DNA from: Lasiosphaeria ovina
Taxonomy: Eukaryota > Ascomycota > Sordariomycetes > Sordariales > Lasiosphaeriaceae
Assembly (NCBI GenBank): GCA_033439765.1
Contig: JAULSN010000001.1
Coordinates: 2,170,001-2,234,000 of the forward strand
Reading direction: 5' to 3'
DNA length: 64,000 nucleotides
Shown here piece by piece: positions 1 through 9,579 of this stretch. Each line of letters starts with the position of its first letter. Position 1 is the stretch's first letter. The position numbers and the translations under genes are program-made. Below the pieces are notes generated by a model that had not been told where the DNA came from, ran no database searches, and worked only from the letters and a program-made list of their open reading frames with translations.

Positions 1-466
1 TCGGAATCTCACTAGCCGATGTCCATGTGGCCGGCAGCCCGCCCCCTAATAGCGCCAACCACGTCCCCGGAGCGATGATCCCTCCCTGCATGCACTCCTC
101 CCGAGCCTTGTTAGTCTTGCCGCGCTTACCTCGGAGGGGAACGTCGTACCGTCTTACCGCCTTACTTACCTAACCGTACCACGCAGGGCCTACCAACCGG
201 GACTGTGCCAGCTGCCCGCCTGTGCTGCTGACTGCAGTCCAGCAAACCTCCAATAGCCATCTCCGCTTTCTCTCTTCACCGACCCGGGACGAAAACCGAA
301 CCCAAAGAGCCACACAGACTTCCAAGAAGAGAAAATAATCCCCGTGCCACGGGCTATCGATGCCAGCGATTATCTTGAACGGTCAAATTTATTGGTAGCA
401 CAAGCATAAATTGTCAACCACTCGCCTGTCGTCGGTCCTAGTCCAAGTCAGGCCTGGAAACCATCA

Positions 467-487
467 CCCCCCCCCCCCCCCCCCCCC
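467..487 (+). repeat. Homopolymer run of 21 C
   Basis: Positions 467-487 are uninterrupted cytosine on the + strand. The run lies in non-coding sequence. Runs of this length are prone to length error in sequencing, so the exact count is uncertain. Confidence 0.9.
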
Positions 488-2149
488 TCTTCAGCACAGC
501 CGTCCCGTTATGTTACACAAAGGTCTCGAAGCTGACCGAGCCTTCCGAGATCGCCACGAATTACATGTCCGCATCAGTCTTTCTCCTCCTTGCGGCTTGC
601 TCCGGATATTGGATATCTACCCAGCCTCGTCCGACTCACTAACTCGACTACCTGACAGTGCAGCTCGCAGACTCTACTACGTATCTGTTTATCACCCAAG
701 GTACTCCTCATCCAGCCCGCGTCCCATCCCTCCTGCATCAAACCTACCCTGCAGACATACCGACACGCGTATCCGCCTGCATAGGCACTGTGTGACGCCT
801 GCCCCGCCCCTAAGCTCGGGCTATGGCGGCAGTTTGGTCTTTTTTTCTGTCTGGCTCACCTGTGCCCCCCCGCTTGCTGGGATCCCTCGGCTTGATCCTT
901 TTTATTGCCACCCTCGAAACATGATTCCCTATACGGGGGTGTTGTTTTTTCTTTATCTTGATTTTTTGAAGGATTCAAGCCTTGCCGGACGAGTGGGTGT
1001 TGTTCCTGGGCCCGCCATTAGAAAAACCGAGGGAAGATTCGGCGGTCTCAGTCTTTGAAACAAGCTTTTTCGCCACAGGGCAGTGTAGGGTGGAGCCATA
1101 TTGTGCGTCGCCGAGTACCGAAGTGAGCCCTACGAGCCTTGCCTGGTGAGTATTAAGGGTGGCCCCGTCATGGCGGCACGGCCGCCAGCACATGGCTCTG
1201 ACTCGCTGTTGAGACACTTTCTTTTTTGTTCTTTGCTGTCTTTTTCTTATATCCCACATGTTGCTCTTTCAGATGCTCACCAACCTACCAGGATCTTGGT
1301 TGGCTTGGTGATCTTTTACCCGCGTAGAGTATATTGATTAAATTTCTGGCTTCGGTCTAATTGCGTGATGGTGTTTGATATGGATTGTCAAGATGTGGGA
1401 AATCTTGGGTCGTTTCTAACTTCCTACATGTACGTAGGTAAATACTTGAAGAGACCCAAAAGTCTGAGCCTTCTCATATACGGTTGAACGGATGATACGA
1501 ATTTTTGAATGTTTAGCTTAAGGAGGTTACGTGAAATTTCTTTTCTCGACAGCCTTTCCCCGGAGACGCCGCAATCTACTCGCGGTTTTGGGAAGGAGTT
1601 TGTGTGGTAGGCCTGCCGCTGAGCGCTCCAGAAAGTCAATAATCATGGCAAACATGCTCGGCGGCCAGAGTTTGACGAGTGGGTCTGGTAAATTTGTTCA
1701 GCCCCCCGACTGACGATCTCGCTTGCAAAACGGGCCAACTACCTCTCGGTGTTTTTGCCCGGCTAAAGTTAGCCACTTTTCTCCTGAAAAGTTTGGTTTG
1801 CCAGTGGTTACCAGCAACAAGCTTTCGGAAGCAGCAAACCTTTGCAAACAACAAACCTCTGCGTTGCGACAACAGCATAAATACCAAGCTCTCCTCTCCG
1901 CCCCCTTTTTCTCTCCTTTCTAATCATCTATATTTTTCCCCATCTCAAAGGTGTAAGTACTAACATTCACCCTCACAAAAAAAAGAGTTAATCAAAAGAT
2001 ACCAACACAAGAATTTTGCCTCAGAACTGTATTTTTTTCATCATTTCCCTGATCCTCCGCACAGAGGCCAACAGACTTGGTTACTAATAGTAGCCAGGTG
2101 AGTCTCTAGGAGACCCCGGGGTATTATTCCAAAGCGGTTAATACGTGAA

Positions 2150-2507
2150 TCAAACTCGCAGATGTGTTGGATCGTAACAAAGGTATGGATCATTGGTTAG
2201 ATCATCATCGGCAATGACTACTGCACCAGCTGGGCTGTTCTTGACAGGAGCGAAGAGTGTTTGTGCATAAACGCCAGTAAGGCTCGTTCTGGGTGAAAGA
2301 CCAACGATGGGGACGAGACCAACGGGAGAAGGTGGGCTTATCTGAGACGTTGGGGAAGGCACCACTTACCGCTGGCCCAGTGGCAGGCTCGCAAAAATGG
2401 TACCCAGGTGACAGTGTATATACTGTGGATAATGGTGAGATGCAGCTGCCGCCATGTTTGAGAATGACATCGTCTATGATGGAAGTCCAATTCGTGGTCA
2501 TGCCCAA
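2150..2507 (-). pseudogene. Possible small coding relic
   Basis: On the minus strand a frame opens with ATG at 2507 and stays open with fairly natural composition (Cys, Pro and Ser-rich) to a GTAAGT about 140 nt later. A second frame, one base off, then runs to a TGA at 2150. Joining the two would need an intron of only about 28 nt, shorter than known fungal introns, so a frameshifted relic is more likely than a working gene. I do not recognise the product. It may also be chance open sequence. Confidence 0.2.
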
Positions 2508-2823
2508 GATCTAAGTCCACGCGGGTAGTGGTTGAGCTGCCTCGAGTAAAGCGGAGAGTGGGAAAGGGATGGTGTGGAAAGTGCTGGGAACTCGCCGATC
2601 TCGGACTTGCTGGTAGTAACGAATATACCGCGGTCGTGATAGCTATGAATTTACAATACTGGCGTGAATAGAATGATTATAACTACGGAAAAGACCTGAA
2701 AGTAATACATTGGCGGTAGACAGCCGCTTATTCTGAGTAATCTTGCGAGTGGCGACTTCGATATCTTGGTAGCCACAGTCACTAGGTTGACGGAGTTTGG
2801 TAATGTTTGAGAAGAACTATCGT

Positions 2824-2902
2824 TTACCGGTGTGCCGTTACGCCAAAACAGATACATGTTGCCTGGCAGTCTGGGCAACAGCAGCTATGTGGTCGCAACC
2901 CC
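2824..2902 (+). repeat. Dispersed 95-bp repeat, copy A
   Basis: This copy matches the family seen at 4411, 57811, 58101, 58799 and 59391. It has the GCCGTTACGCC block, AAAACAGATAC, the paired GTTGCC...GGCAAC blocks and GGTCGCAACCCC. It is shorter than the others because the segment after CGCC is missing and the first half of the 5' inverted repeat is eroded. It lies in the same orientation as all other copies. Confidence 0.8.
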
Positions 2903-3508
2903 TAATTAACACATAATTATTGTAATTAGAGCCAATGGCGGTCAAGATTGCTGGAGGCCCGGAATCTGGTATCGTGTCTTTTCCGACACATCTTGACTAA
3001 TCAGGAGGCGAGTGGGATGAATTGCAGCACGACTGCGTGCCTGGAGGAAAGCCTCCTGAGGACTTCCTGACTGAAATAGTAGTAATACCATAATAGGTAA
3101 GGTACCTTAGGTGATACGTCCAACTCCCCGTGGTTTCACCTGCTTCGCTACACTCCGTCTGCCACCAGCTGTTAATTTATAATTTCGGCCCCTCCGACCT
3201 TTCGACCAGCAAAGCAACATCCCACAACTCCACTACCATTTAAGTTTCAATCTTCAGGACACGACAGCCATAGCCGGGGTAGCCCAAATTTCAAAACTCA
3301 AACGGTCTCTCGCCCAAGCTAGCCCGACTTAAAGTCGCAGTACTCACCCCATTCTGCTTCGTTGGGCTTGCGACCATTTCTCTGCGGGCGCTTCATTTCC
3401 CCAAACAAGTCAAGACGGTATTTCCAGACTAAAATCGCGCGTCCCGTCAAACCAACAACTCCAAGCTACATTTCAACAGTACCTGGCACCGCCAGTCCGA
3501 ACTCCACC

Positions 3509-4087
3509 ATGTCAGAATCAACCCCCCTCACGAAAAAGGAACAAGAAAACCGGACAGTCGTCATCGTCCTGCTTGCCATGGTCCAGATCTTCATCACCGT
3601 CACCCTCATCAAGACGGTCGACGTCAAGCGGCGCTGGCCGCGCGTGCGGCAGGACGGTTGCCTGTACGCGCTGGCGTTGACAGGCGTCTTCCTGGTATCT
3701 CTCATGTGGCCCGTAGCTGTCGCGCTCATCGTCCTGTGGCTCGCGGTCAGCGTCATACTAGTACCGTTCTACCTCGTCGGCCACTTCTGCTGCGCCCCCG
3801 GCCAGACGTGCTGCGGCGTCGACTGGGTCAAGCTGTGCCGGTGGGTGCTTAGGCCGGCGCCAAGGGAGCGGACACCCAGCACGCCAAGCAGCCAGCGAGG
3901 TGGTGATGTCGAGCAGGCACCTGTCGCCGCCGCCACGGCAGTCGTCGAGCAGCAGCCCCCCGCCAACACCGACACCATGGAGCTGCCGCAGCGCCCGCCG
4001 TCTGCTGCAAAGACTAGCGATGGCACCAGTACCGACGACATTGAGCTGCCGCCTTATAGCTTACAAGATCCGTCTCGACGGGAGTGA
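3509..4087 (+). CDS. Small integral membrane protein, unknown function
   Basis: A single-exon gene of 192 codons. I chose the ATG at 3509 because the frame upstream has no other ATG and the protein then begins with a short hydrophilic segment. Residues about 18-38 form one hydrophobic helix, and about 58-92 form a long hydrophobic stretch that probably makes two more. A cysteine cluster follows (CCAPGQTCC). The C-terminal 80 residues are hydrophilic, rich in Pro, Ser, Thr, Ala and Glu, and likely disordered and cytoplasmic. No signal peptide or enzyme motif is visible. This layout is common among unnamed fungal membrane proteins. I do not recognise the family. Its neighbours are repeats downstream and a gene-free stretch upstream, so context gives no clue. 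Confidence 0.7.
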   Translation: MSESTPLTKKEQENRTVVIVLLAMVQIFITVTLIKTVDVKRRWPRVRQDGCLYALALTGVFLVSLMWPVAVALIVLWLAVSVILVPFYLVGHFCCAPGQTCCGVDWVKLCRWVLRPAPRERTPSTPSSQRGGDVEQAPVAAATAVVEQQPPANTDTMELPQRPPSAAKTSDGTSTDDIELPPYSLQDPSRRE

Positions 4088-4271
4088 TTTGTTCCCGGGT
4101 GGAGGCTGAGAGGGGGGGCTGGAGAGAGAGAGAGAGGGCATCATGGAATCAAAAACTCTTCTTGTACTGTTAGACACCCCTAAATGGCAGGTTTTAAAAT
4201 ACTATCACCAGGCCTTTGGTGCCCAACGCTGTACCTTTTGGGGAATCAGCTACGCCTATATACAGCAGCTT

Positions 4272-4421
4272 CATCCCTCAAAGAGAAAAATGAACGCCTT
4301 GACGTGAATTCTAGCTGGCTATTTACAACGGTGTGCCTTTCAAGGCATCATCTCTCAAAGCGAAAAATGAACGCCTTGACGTAGATTCTGGCTGCCTATT
4401 TACAAGCTGCAACGGTGCGCC
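4272..4421 (+). repeat. Tandem direct repeat, two units of about 66-74 bp
   Basis: Unit 1 (about 4272-4337) and unit 2 (about 4348-4421) share TCTCAAAG/CCTCAAAG, GAAAAATGAACGCCTTGACG, ATTCT.GCTG and CTATTTACAA. Both end in AACGGTGNGCC, which is the start of the dispersed 95-bp repeat. Unit 2 continues into the full repeat copy B, whereas unit 1 stops after the first dozen bases. The differences are mostly single substitutions. Confidence 0.85.
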
Positions 4422-4515
4422 GTTACGCTAGCAGACGAAACAGACACCTGTTGTTTGCCTGGCACTCTGGGCACCAGCAGCTAGAACTAGCTATATGGTC
4501 GCAGCCCCCACAACA
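4411..4515 (+). repeat. Dispersed 95-bp repeat, copy B
   Basis: A full-length copy beginning AACGGTGCGCCGTTACGC and ending GGTCGCAGCCCCCACAACA. Compared with the others it has a short insertion after CCTGTTG and a duplicated CTAG-containing segment before TATATGGTCGC. It sits directly after the second unit of the 4272-4421 direct repeat. Confidence 0.85.
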
Positions 4516-5204
4516 CAAGCTAAGCTATGTAACTACACCGTCCAGAAGTAACTCGCCACATTTCATTGCTTGGGAATAGGACATAGGATCTGGAGCGACG
4601 TTGGTAACGCTATGATGTTGTTATCCGGCAGGGATATGCCTGTTGACCATCATATGCCAAGAGCTCGGTAGCAAGTGGGATAACAAAGTTAAAAAAGGGT
4701 TAGAGGACGCCGAACGGGAAAGTCGGAGTTATGCTTTGTCCTTTCTTGTCCCCCTCCCGTTGACCTCTCTGTCTAGATCTCACAGCGGGTATAAATGAGC
4801 CTAGAAGAGTGATATTATTTAACACTCTCGACCGCAGTTCTTCGTCCCCTAGTTAAACACTATAACCAATAGAGTAAATACGGCGTAGTTCAGATAGCAT
4901 TTTTGACCTCTGGCAGAGTGCAAATGTTCATAAGATAGAAAGCGCTGAACGAAAAAAGGAAGGAACGTGCATTTCCTCATAGCCAACTCTACATACAGTA
5001 CAAGGGTAGAGGTCCCAAGTCGCCAGTCCCTCGTGGTCCATTCTATCGCCTCAGTCGTCTTTCGACCTCGCTCTGTCGTGGTATCTCCACCATCCGGGAG
5101 CCCCGGCATTCTATAGGGTTAGGGAAAGGGCAGTGATGGGTGCGCTAGACGGTTAGGCTATCTACAGGGCGCGCGAGCCACGGTTCCCTAAGCAGATGGG
5201 TATC
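4516..5204. other. Intergenic between repeat copy B and the IDH1 3' end
   Basis: No supported gene. A good TATA-like box (TATAAAT, 4790-4796) is present on the + strand, but no coding frame follows it within a usable distance. The part next to 5205 probably contains the 3' UTR of IDH1. Confidence 0.5.
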
Positions 5205-6652
5205 TTACAACGCCTTCTCCATCGAGTTGAGAATGGCGCGGGTGAATTCGTGGTTGGTATTGGAGCCGCCCATATCGGGGGTCCGGACAGCGCTACAGAC
5301 TTGGTTAGAACGGAACAAGTTACAGGGAGGACTGCCACATACCCCTGGGCAATAACGTCATAGACGGCGTTGGAGATGCGGTTCGCATGGTCATCGAGGC
5401 CGAGGTGACGCAGAAGCATGGCGCCGCTGAGGAGGAGAGCAGTCGGGTTCGCCTGGTCCTTGCCCTTGATGTCAAGACCCACGTGTCTGCAGCCGGGCTC
5501 GAAGACGGCAACGTCGCGGCCCATGTTGCAGCCGGGGACGACACCGGGGCCACCGACAAGGGCGGCGGCGATGTTGGACAGGATGCCGCCGTACAGGTTA
5601 GGCATTACCAAGACGTCGAACTGCTGTGGCCTGCTGACGCACTGCATGGAGGCGTTGTCGACGATCATGTCGTTGCACTCGAGCTGGGGAAAGTCCTGGG
5701 CGAGTCTGTTGAAGGTGCCGCGGAACAGCCCGTCGGCCAACTTCATGATGTTGGCCTTGTGGATGCACGTCACCTTCTTGCGGTGGTTGGCCAGGGCGAA
5801 GCTGAAGGCGAACTTGGCGATGCGCTCCGACTTTGCGCGCGTGATGATCTTGAGCGACTCGACGACGCCGGGCACGCTCTGGTGCTCGAGGCCGCTGTAC
5901 TCGCCCTCGGTGTTCTCGCGGATGATGCACAGATCAATGTTCTTGTGGCGCGTCTGCAGGCCGGGGATGTTCTTGAAGAGGGAGATGGAGGCGTAGATGT
6001 CGAGCTCCTGGCGGAGGGCGACGTTGAAGCTGGCGTGGCCGGACCGGCTGATGGGTGTGTGCAGGATTCCCTTCAGGCCGAGCTTGTTGCGCCGGAGCGA
6101 GGCGACGGCCTCCTTGAAGGTGTCCTCGGTGCGGGTGGTGGGTGTCGCATTGTCGAGACCCGAGACCTCGATCTGCTCCCAGGTGATGGGCACGTTGTCG
6201 GCCTTGAAGATGGTCTTAACACTCTCGGCGACCTCGGCACCGATACCGTCACCGGGGATGAGGGTGACGGTGTACTTGCCACCGTACTTGGTTGGCTTGA
6301 AGATATCTGACTGGATGGTCTGGATGGGCGCCTCGTCTTGGACACTGGCGAAACCGCGCGCGAAGTTGAGGCGCTGCGAGGGCTGGGCGGCCGTCCGCAG
6401 CAGGCGCTAGAGGGAACGAAGAAGCAGTTAGCAGGGGCTCAGAGCCGCGGAGTTGTCAGGTCTGGGATTTGTTTTCGGGCGGCGGGTTTGGGGTTGATGC
6501 GCGATTGTCGGCAGCTGTTGGATGTTCATGGGTAGTGCCAACGGCGGTTGCGGTTGGCGGGGGGGTTTGACTTGGGCGTGCAGGCGCAATTGCGCTCCAA
6601 AAGGTGGCAGAAAACGTACCTGGGCGGCGCGAGAGGAGTTCCTTGAGAGCAT
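5205..6652 (-). CDS. IDH1: Isocitrate dehydrogenase [NAD] subunit 1, mitochondrial
   Basis: This is the regulatory-type subunit of the octameric mitochondrial NAD-dependent isocitrate dehydrogenase, which converts isocitrate to 2-oxoglutarate in the TCA cycle. The model has three exons: 6652-6620, 6406-5343 and 5292-5205. They splice in frame to 394 codons, close to the usual fungal length. The first exon encodes only 11 residues (MLSRNSSRAAQ), the start of an Arg/Ser-rich mitochondrial presequence. Family motifs follow in order: TLIPGDGIGAEV, the IRENTEGEYSGLEH substrate loop, NIMKLADGLF, MPNLYGGILSN and GPGVVPGCN. The last intron (50 nt, GTATGT...TAG) separates the C-terminal exon ending in EFTRAILNSMEKAL. 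It faces the GH13 gene across an 880-bp divergent spacer. The assignment is firm. Subunit 1 rather than 2 is judged from the overall sequence. Confidence 0.93.
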
Positions 6653-7530
6653 CGTGCGGAATTGAGCGCCAGCGACCAAGAACGGAGGTGGTGTGTGGTG
6701 AGGGCGTGTAGGGAGAGCGGAAGATGGTGAGTATTGGATGGGAAGCGAGCAGGAGAGCAAATCCCGCAAACAAAATGCTGAGCGTTGGTGGAGCTCTTTT
6801 CGTCGTCTCCGCCTTGCCGAAGTCAAAGCCAAAAGGCGAAGGCGAGACAAGGCGCTAGCCTAGAACTGGAAAGGCGCCGCAGCGCGCACGGATCAAGCGC
6901 AGTGACGTCTGGCAGCGCTGTAAGCCTGGCGCAAGGCAAGTACCCGCAGAGGCTTGGCAGCGAGCGACGGTTGACAGCGGCTGATAGCGAGCGCTGAAAT
7001 TGAGTTCCCTCATCCATCGTATCTTTCAATGTCGATTACTCCGTATTCGGCACTAGAACTTGCAACAGAACGTTCCCAAGAAGCCAATTAGCTCGGCGCA
7101 GGTCCATAGCAGAAAAAGCCACTCGGTTATTAAGTTTTGGGCACCCGTTAAGGTACCGCCGCTCTTCCGCACCTTCGGACTTTGTCTGTTTTGGTAGCCA
7201 ACTGCCCTGCTATGCATACCCTGCCATGGAAGGTGCATCGCGCAACCACAATCACAACCACCAATGGGGCTAGCAGTGGGATGAGGGGGTTCATGGCTTT
7301 CAGCCAGCCACGAACAGGCTGTGTGCCCCTCTCGTCCTTTTGAGATCCTACTCCTAGACGTATATTATTTCCTATAAGAACACCAAGAGTCGCCAGGTCT
7401 GTTCGGTTCGGCATCGTCTTCCACAGAATAACATCAGAATTGTTCTCTTGTCTCGACCTGCCTCAACCTGCCTTGACCTGCCTCGAGGGATTGAGCGTGG
7501 GCATCCAGCTACCAATCGTCCAACCCCCAA
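6653..7530. promoter_or_regulatory. Divergent intergenic region, IDH1 / GH13 gene
   Basis: An 878-bp spacer between the start codons of IDH1 (minus) and the GH13 gene (plus). It must hold both promoters and 5' leaders. The 120 bp before 7531 are CT-rich with repeated CTGCCT/TGACCTGCC units, typical of a fungal leader. No TATA box stands out on either side, and I see no conserved coding frame. Confidence 0.5.
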
Positions 7531-9579
7531 ATGTATCCCGTCGACCTCCTCAACCGCCGCAATGAGAGTTTTGTTCTCTGGGTGCCGGGCTCTAGCTCTG
7601 CGGCCAACGCTCCCAAGCTCATCATTGGCAATGTGATCAAGAGTGGCAGCTCCAAGACCTTTTCCCAGATCGCCCGACTTCCTCTCGTCCCCTCCCCCGA
7701 CAAGAGCGGCCTTTGGCTCCTCGGCCCCTCGTCCATATCGCCGCCGCTAGCAGACGGCGTCTACCACTACTGGTTCGAAGTCAACGACACCTCCCCTGAG
7801 AGCCGTGGCACCCTTTTGGTCTCTGATCCCTTCGCATTCGCCGTCGACTACAGCGTGGCCAACACCACGGATCCCAGTGTGCCGCCTCAACCCGCCTCTG
7901 TCGTCAGGCTCCGCGACGACAAGCTCTGGCCCTGCGACATCGACGGCGCCGACCCTCCGCGCCCTGCCGTTCCGAGCCTGGCCGCTCTTCCGAGCAACAA
8001 TCACCTGGTCATCTACGAACTCCCAGCCTCCTGGGCCAAGATTGGCAACGACCATCGCGGCGTCGATGTAGACGTTGGAACCTTTGCCGACGTCCTGGCT
8101 CTGTTCAAATCTGACGCCCCAGGCGACCACTTTTCGGCCGTAGCTGCCGTCCATAAGGAAGCCATCCTTGCCAACCTTGGCATAAACGCCCTGGAGCTGC
8201 TTCCCGCCGCAGACTCCAAGACACAAGACGAATGGGGCTATGCCACGGCACACTATTTTGCTCCAGACTACAACCTCGGAACTGCCTCAGACCTAGTCCG
8301 TCTCGTGGATGCCATCCACGGCCAGAACACGCGCTTCTTCACCGACGTGGTCATGGCCTTTGGCCACGACTCGTACGGCTCTATCGACTTTCCCGACTTC
8401 CACATCCGCCCGACCCTAGAGACCAACAACCCGGACAGCTACCAGTCGCATGCCAGCGGCGTCTTGCGAGACGGCTATGGCGGGGACTCTTGGCGCTACC
8501 TCCGGACCGTGCAGTCCTACGACCCCGAGACAGGCGCTGGCACGTCTGGCGTTCATCCCTCTTGGGCCTTTCACCGCTCTCAACTCGCCCGGTGGATGGC
8601 CGACTTCGGGGTTGACGGGTTACGCCTCGACAGCGTAAACAACATTGGCAACTGGGATTTTGTTCGCTCGTACAAGGAGCGCGCCTGGGAGCTCTACAAT
8701 GCGCGGTACGGCGGCTCCCCAGCCCCCGCCGGCACTGACCCGAGCAAGTTCCTCGTCATTGGCGAGGAGCTGTCGATGCCCATCTCGATGGTGCAGCAGG
8801 GCGTGCTAAACGCGCTGTGGAACGAGCCGTGGCAAGGCAGGCTGCGCGCGGTCCTGTTGGGCGAGGTGGCGAACGACGTAGACTTCGCGTCGACGGTCCG
8901 GAAGCTCGTCGACTGCCGGCTCGACGACAAGCTCGACGGCGGCACCCGCTTCACCGACGGCGCCCAGGCCATCAACTACATCACGTCGCACGACATTGAG
9001 GGCTTCCGCAAGGAGCGCCTGTACAACTTCCTGTCGAGCAACGGCATCTGGGACGTCGAGCGGCGCGCCAAGCTGGCCTTTGCGCTGCTGCTCACCAGCG
9101 TCGGCATCCCCATGATCTTCGCGGGCGAGGAGTTCGCCGACCAGATGGACCGCAGCGTCGACATGGCCAAGAAGCAGACGGACCCGGTCAACTACTCACG
9201 CAAGAACGACGGCGGCTGGCGCCAGGCCCTGTTCGACTACGTCGCGAACCTGGTCAGGTTCCGCACGGCGTGTCCGGCGCTGGGCGAGAACGAGACCGAC
9301 TTCTTCCACGTTGACGCCAGCCGCGGCGGCAAGATCATGGCGTGGCGGCGGGGTCAAGTGTCCGGGGCCACGAGCACGCACGTCGTGGTGGTGGCCAACT
9401 TTAGCGACGAGCAGACGCCCGGCTCGCAGTACGTGGTGCCGAACTGGCCCGGAAGGGACCTACCTGGCTGGAGAGAGGTCTCGCAGCGCAGAGACGTGCC
9501 GGCCGACTGGGTGGGCCGCGAGCCCCTGATTCCGTGGGAGGCTAAGATATATACACGCTGGAGGGAGGATGGGACGTGA
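7531..9579 (+). CDS. GH13-family alpha-glucan enzyme (branching/trehalohydrolase-like)
   Basis: A single-exon gene of 682 codons. Residues about 1-115 look like the N-terminal beta-sandwich (E-set/CBM48-like) that precedes the catalytic barrel in branching enzymes and maltooligosyltrehalose trehalohydrolases. The (beta/alpha)8 barrel follows. The Asp nucleophile is D367 in VDGLRLDSV, the general acid/base is E412 in LVIGEEL, and the third Asp is D488 in ITSHDIEG. Conserved region I reads DVVMAFGH (D272-H279) instead of the usual DVVxNH spacing, so this is a divergent subfamily. A C-terminal beta domain runs from about 590 to 680. There is no signal peptide, so it probably acts in the cytosol on glycogen-like alpha-1,4/1,6-glucans. 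Whether it hydrolyses or transfers cannot be told from the sequence. The ATG follows a CT-rich leader, and no upstream ATG in frame extends it. Confidence 0.85.
   Translation: MYPVDLLNRRNESFVLWVPGSSSAANAPKLIIGNVIKSGSSKTFSQIARLPLVPSPDKSGLWLLGPSSISPPLADGVYHYWFEVNDTSPESRGTLLVSDPFAFAVDYSVANTTDPSVPPQPASVVRLRDDKLWPCDIDGADPPRPAVPSLAALPSNNHLVIYELPASWAKIGNDHRGVDVDVGTFADVLALFKSDAPGDHFSAVAAVHKEAILANLGINALELLPAADSKTQDEWGYATAHYFAPDYNLGTASDLVRLVDAIHGQNTRFFTDVVMAFGHDSYGSIDFPDFHIRPTLETNNPDSYQSHASGVLRDGYGGDSWRYLRTVQSYDPETGAGTSGVHPSWAFHRSQLARWMADFGVDGLRLDSVNNIGNWDFVRSYKERAWELYNARYGGSPAPAGTDPSKFLVIGEELSMPISMVQQGVLNALWNEPWQGRLRAVLLGEVANDVDFASTVRKLVDCRLDDKLDGGTRFTDGAQAINYITSHDIEGFRKERLYNFLSSNGIWDVERRAKLAFALLLTSVGIPMIFAGEEFADQMDRSVDMAKKQTDPVNYSRKNDGGWRQALFDYVANLVRFRTACPALGENETDFFHVDASRGGKIMAWRRGQVSGATSTHVVVVANFSDEQTPGSQYVVPNWPGRDLPGWREVSQRRDVPADWVGREPLIPWEAKIYTRWREDGT

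Larger units (their letters stand above)
1..3508. other. Intergenic, no supported gene
   Basis: No reading frame here has recognisable domains, and the longer open frames lack convincing codon structure. The stretch contains a C-run at 467-487, a doubtful coding relic at 2150-2507, one copy of the dispersed 95-bp repeat at 2824-2902, and CT-rich sequence just upstream of the gene at 3509. A palindromic TAAGGTACCTTA-type motif occurs near 3098-3110. Confidence 0.5.

Noticed and set aside
411..1058. 215-codon open frame on the plus strand
   Set aside because: It runs through the C-run (poly-Pro), lacks codon bias and domains, and depends on a non-ATG start.
5387..6310. 307-codon open frame opposite IDH1
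   Set aside because: It is the antisense shadow of the GC-rich IDH1 coding sequence, with Gly/Asp/Val/Leu composition typical of such shadows.
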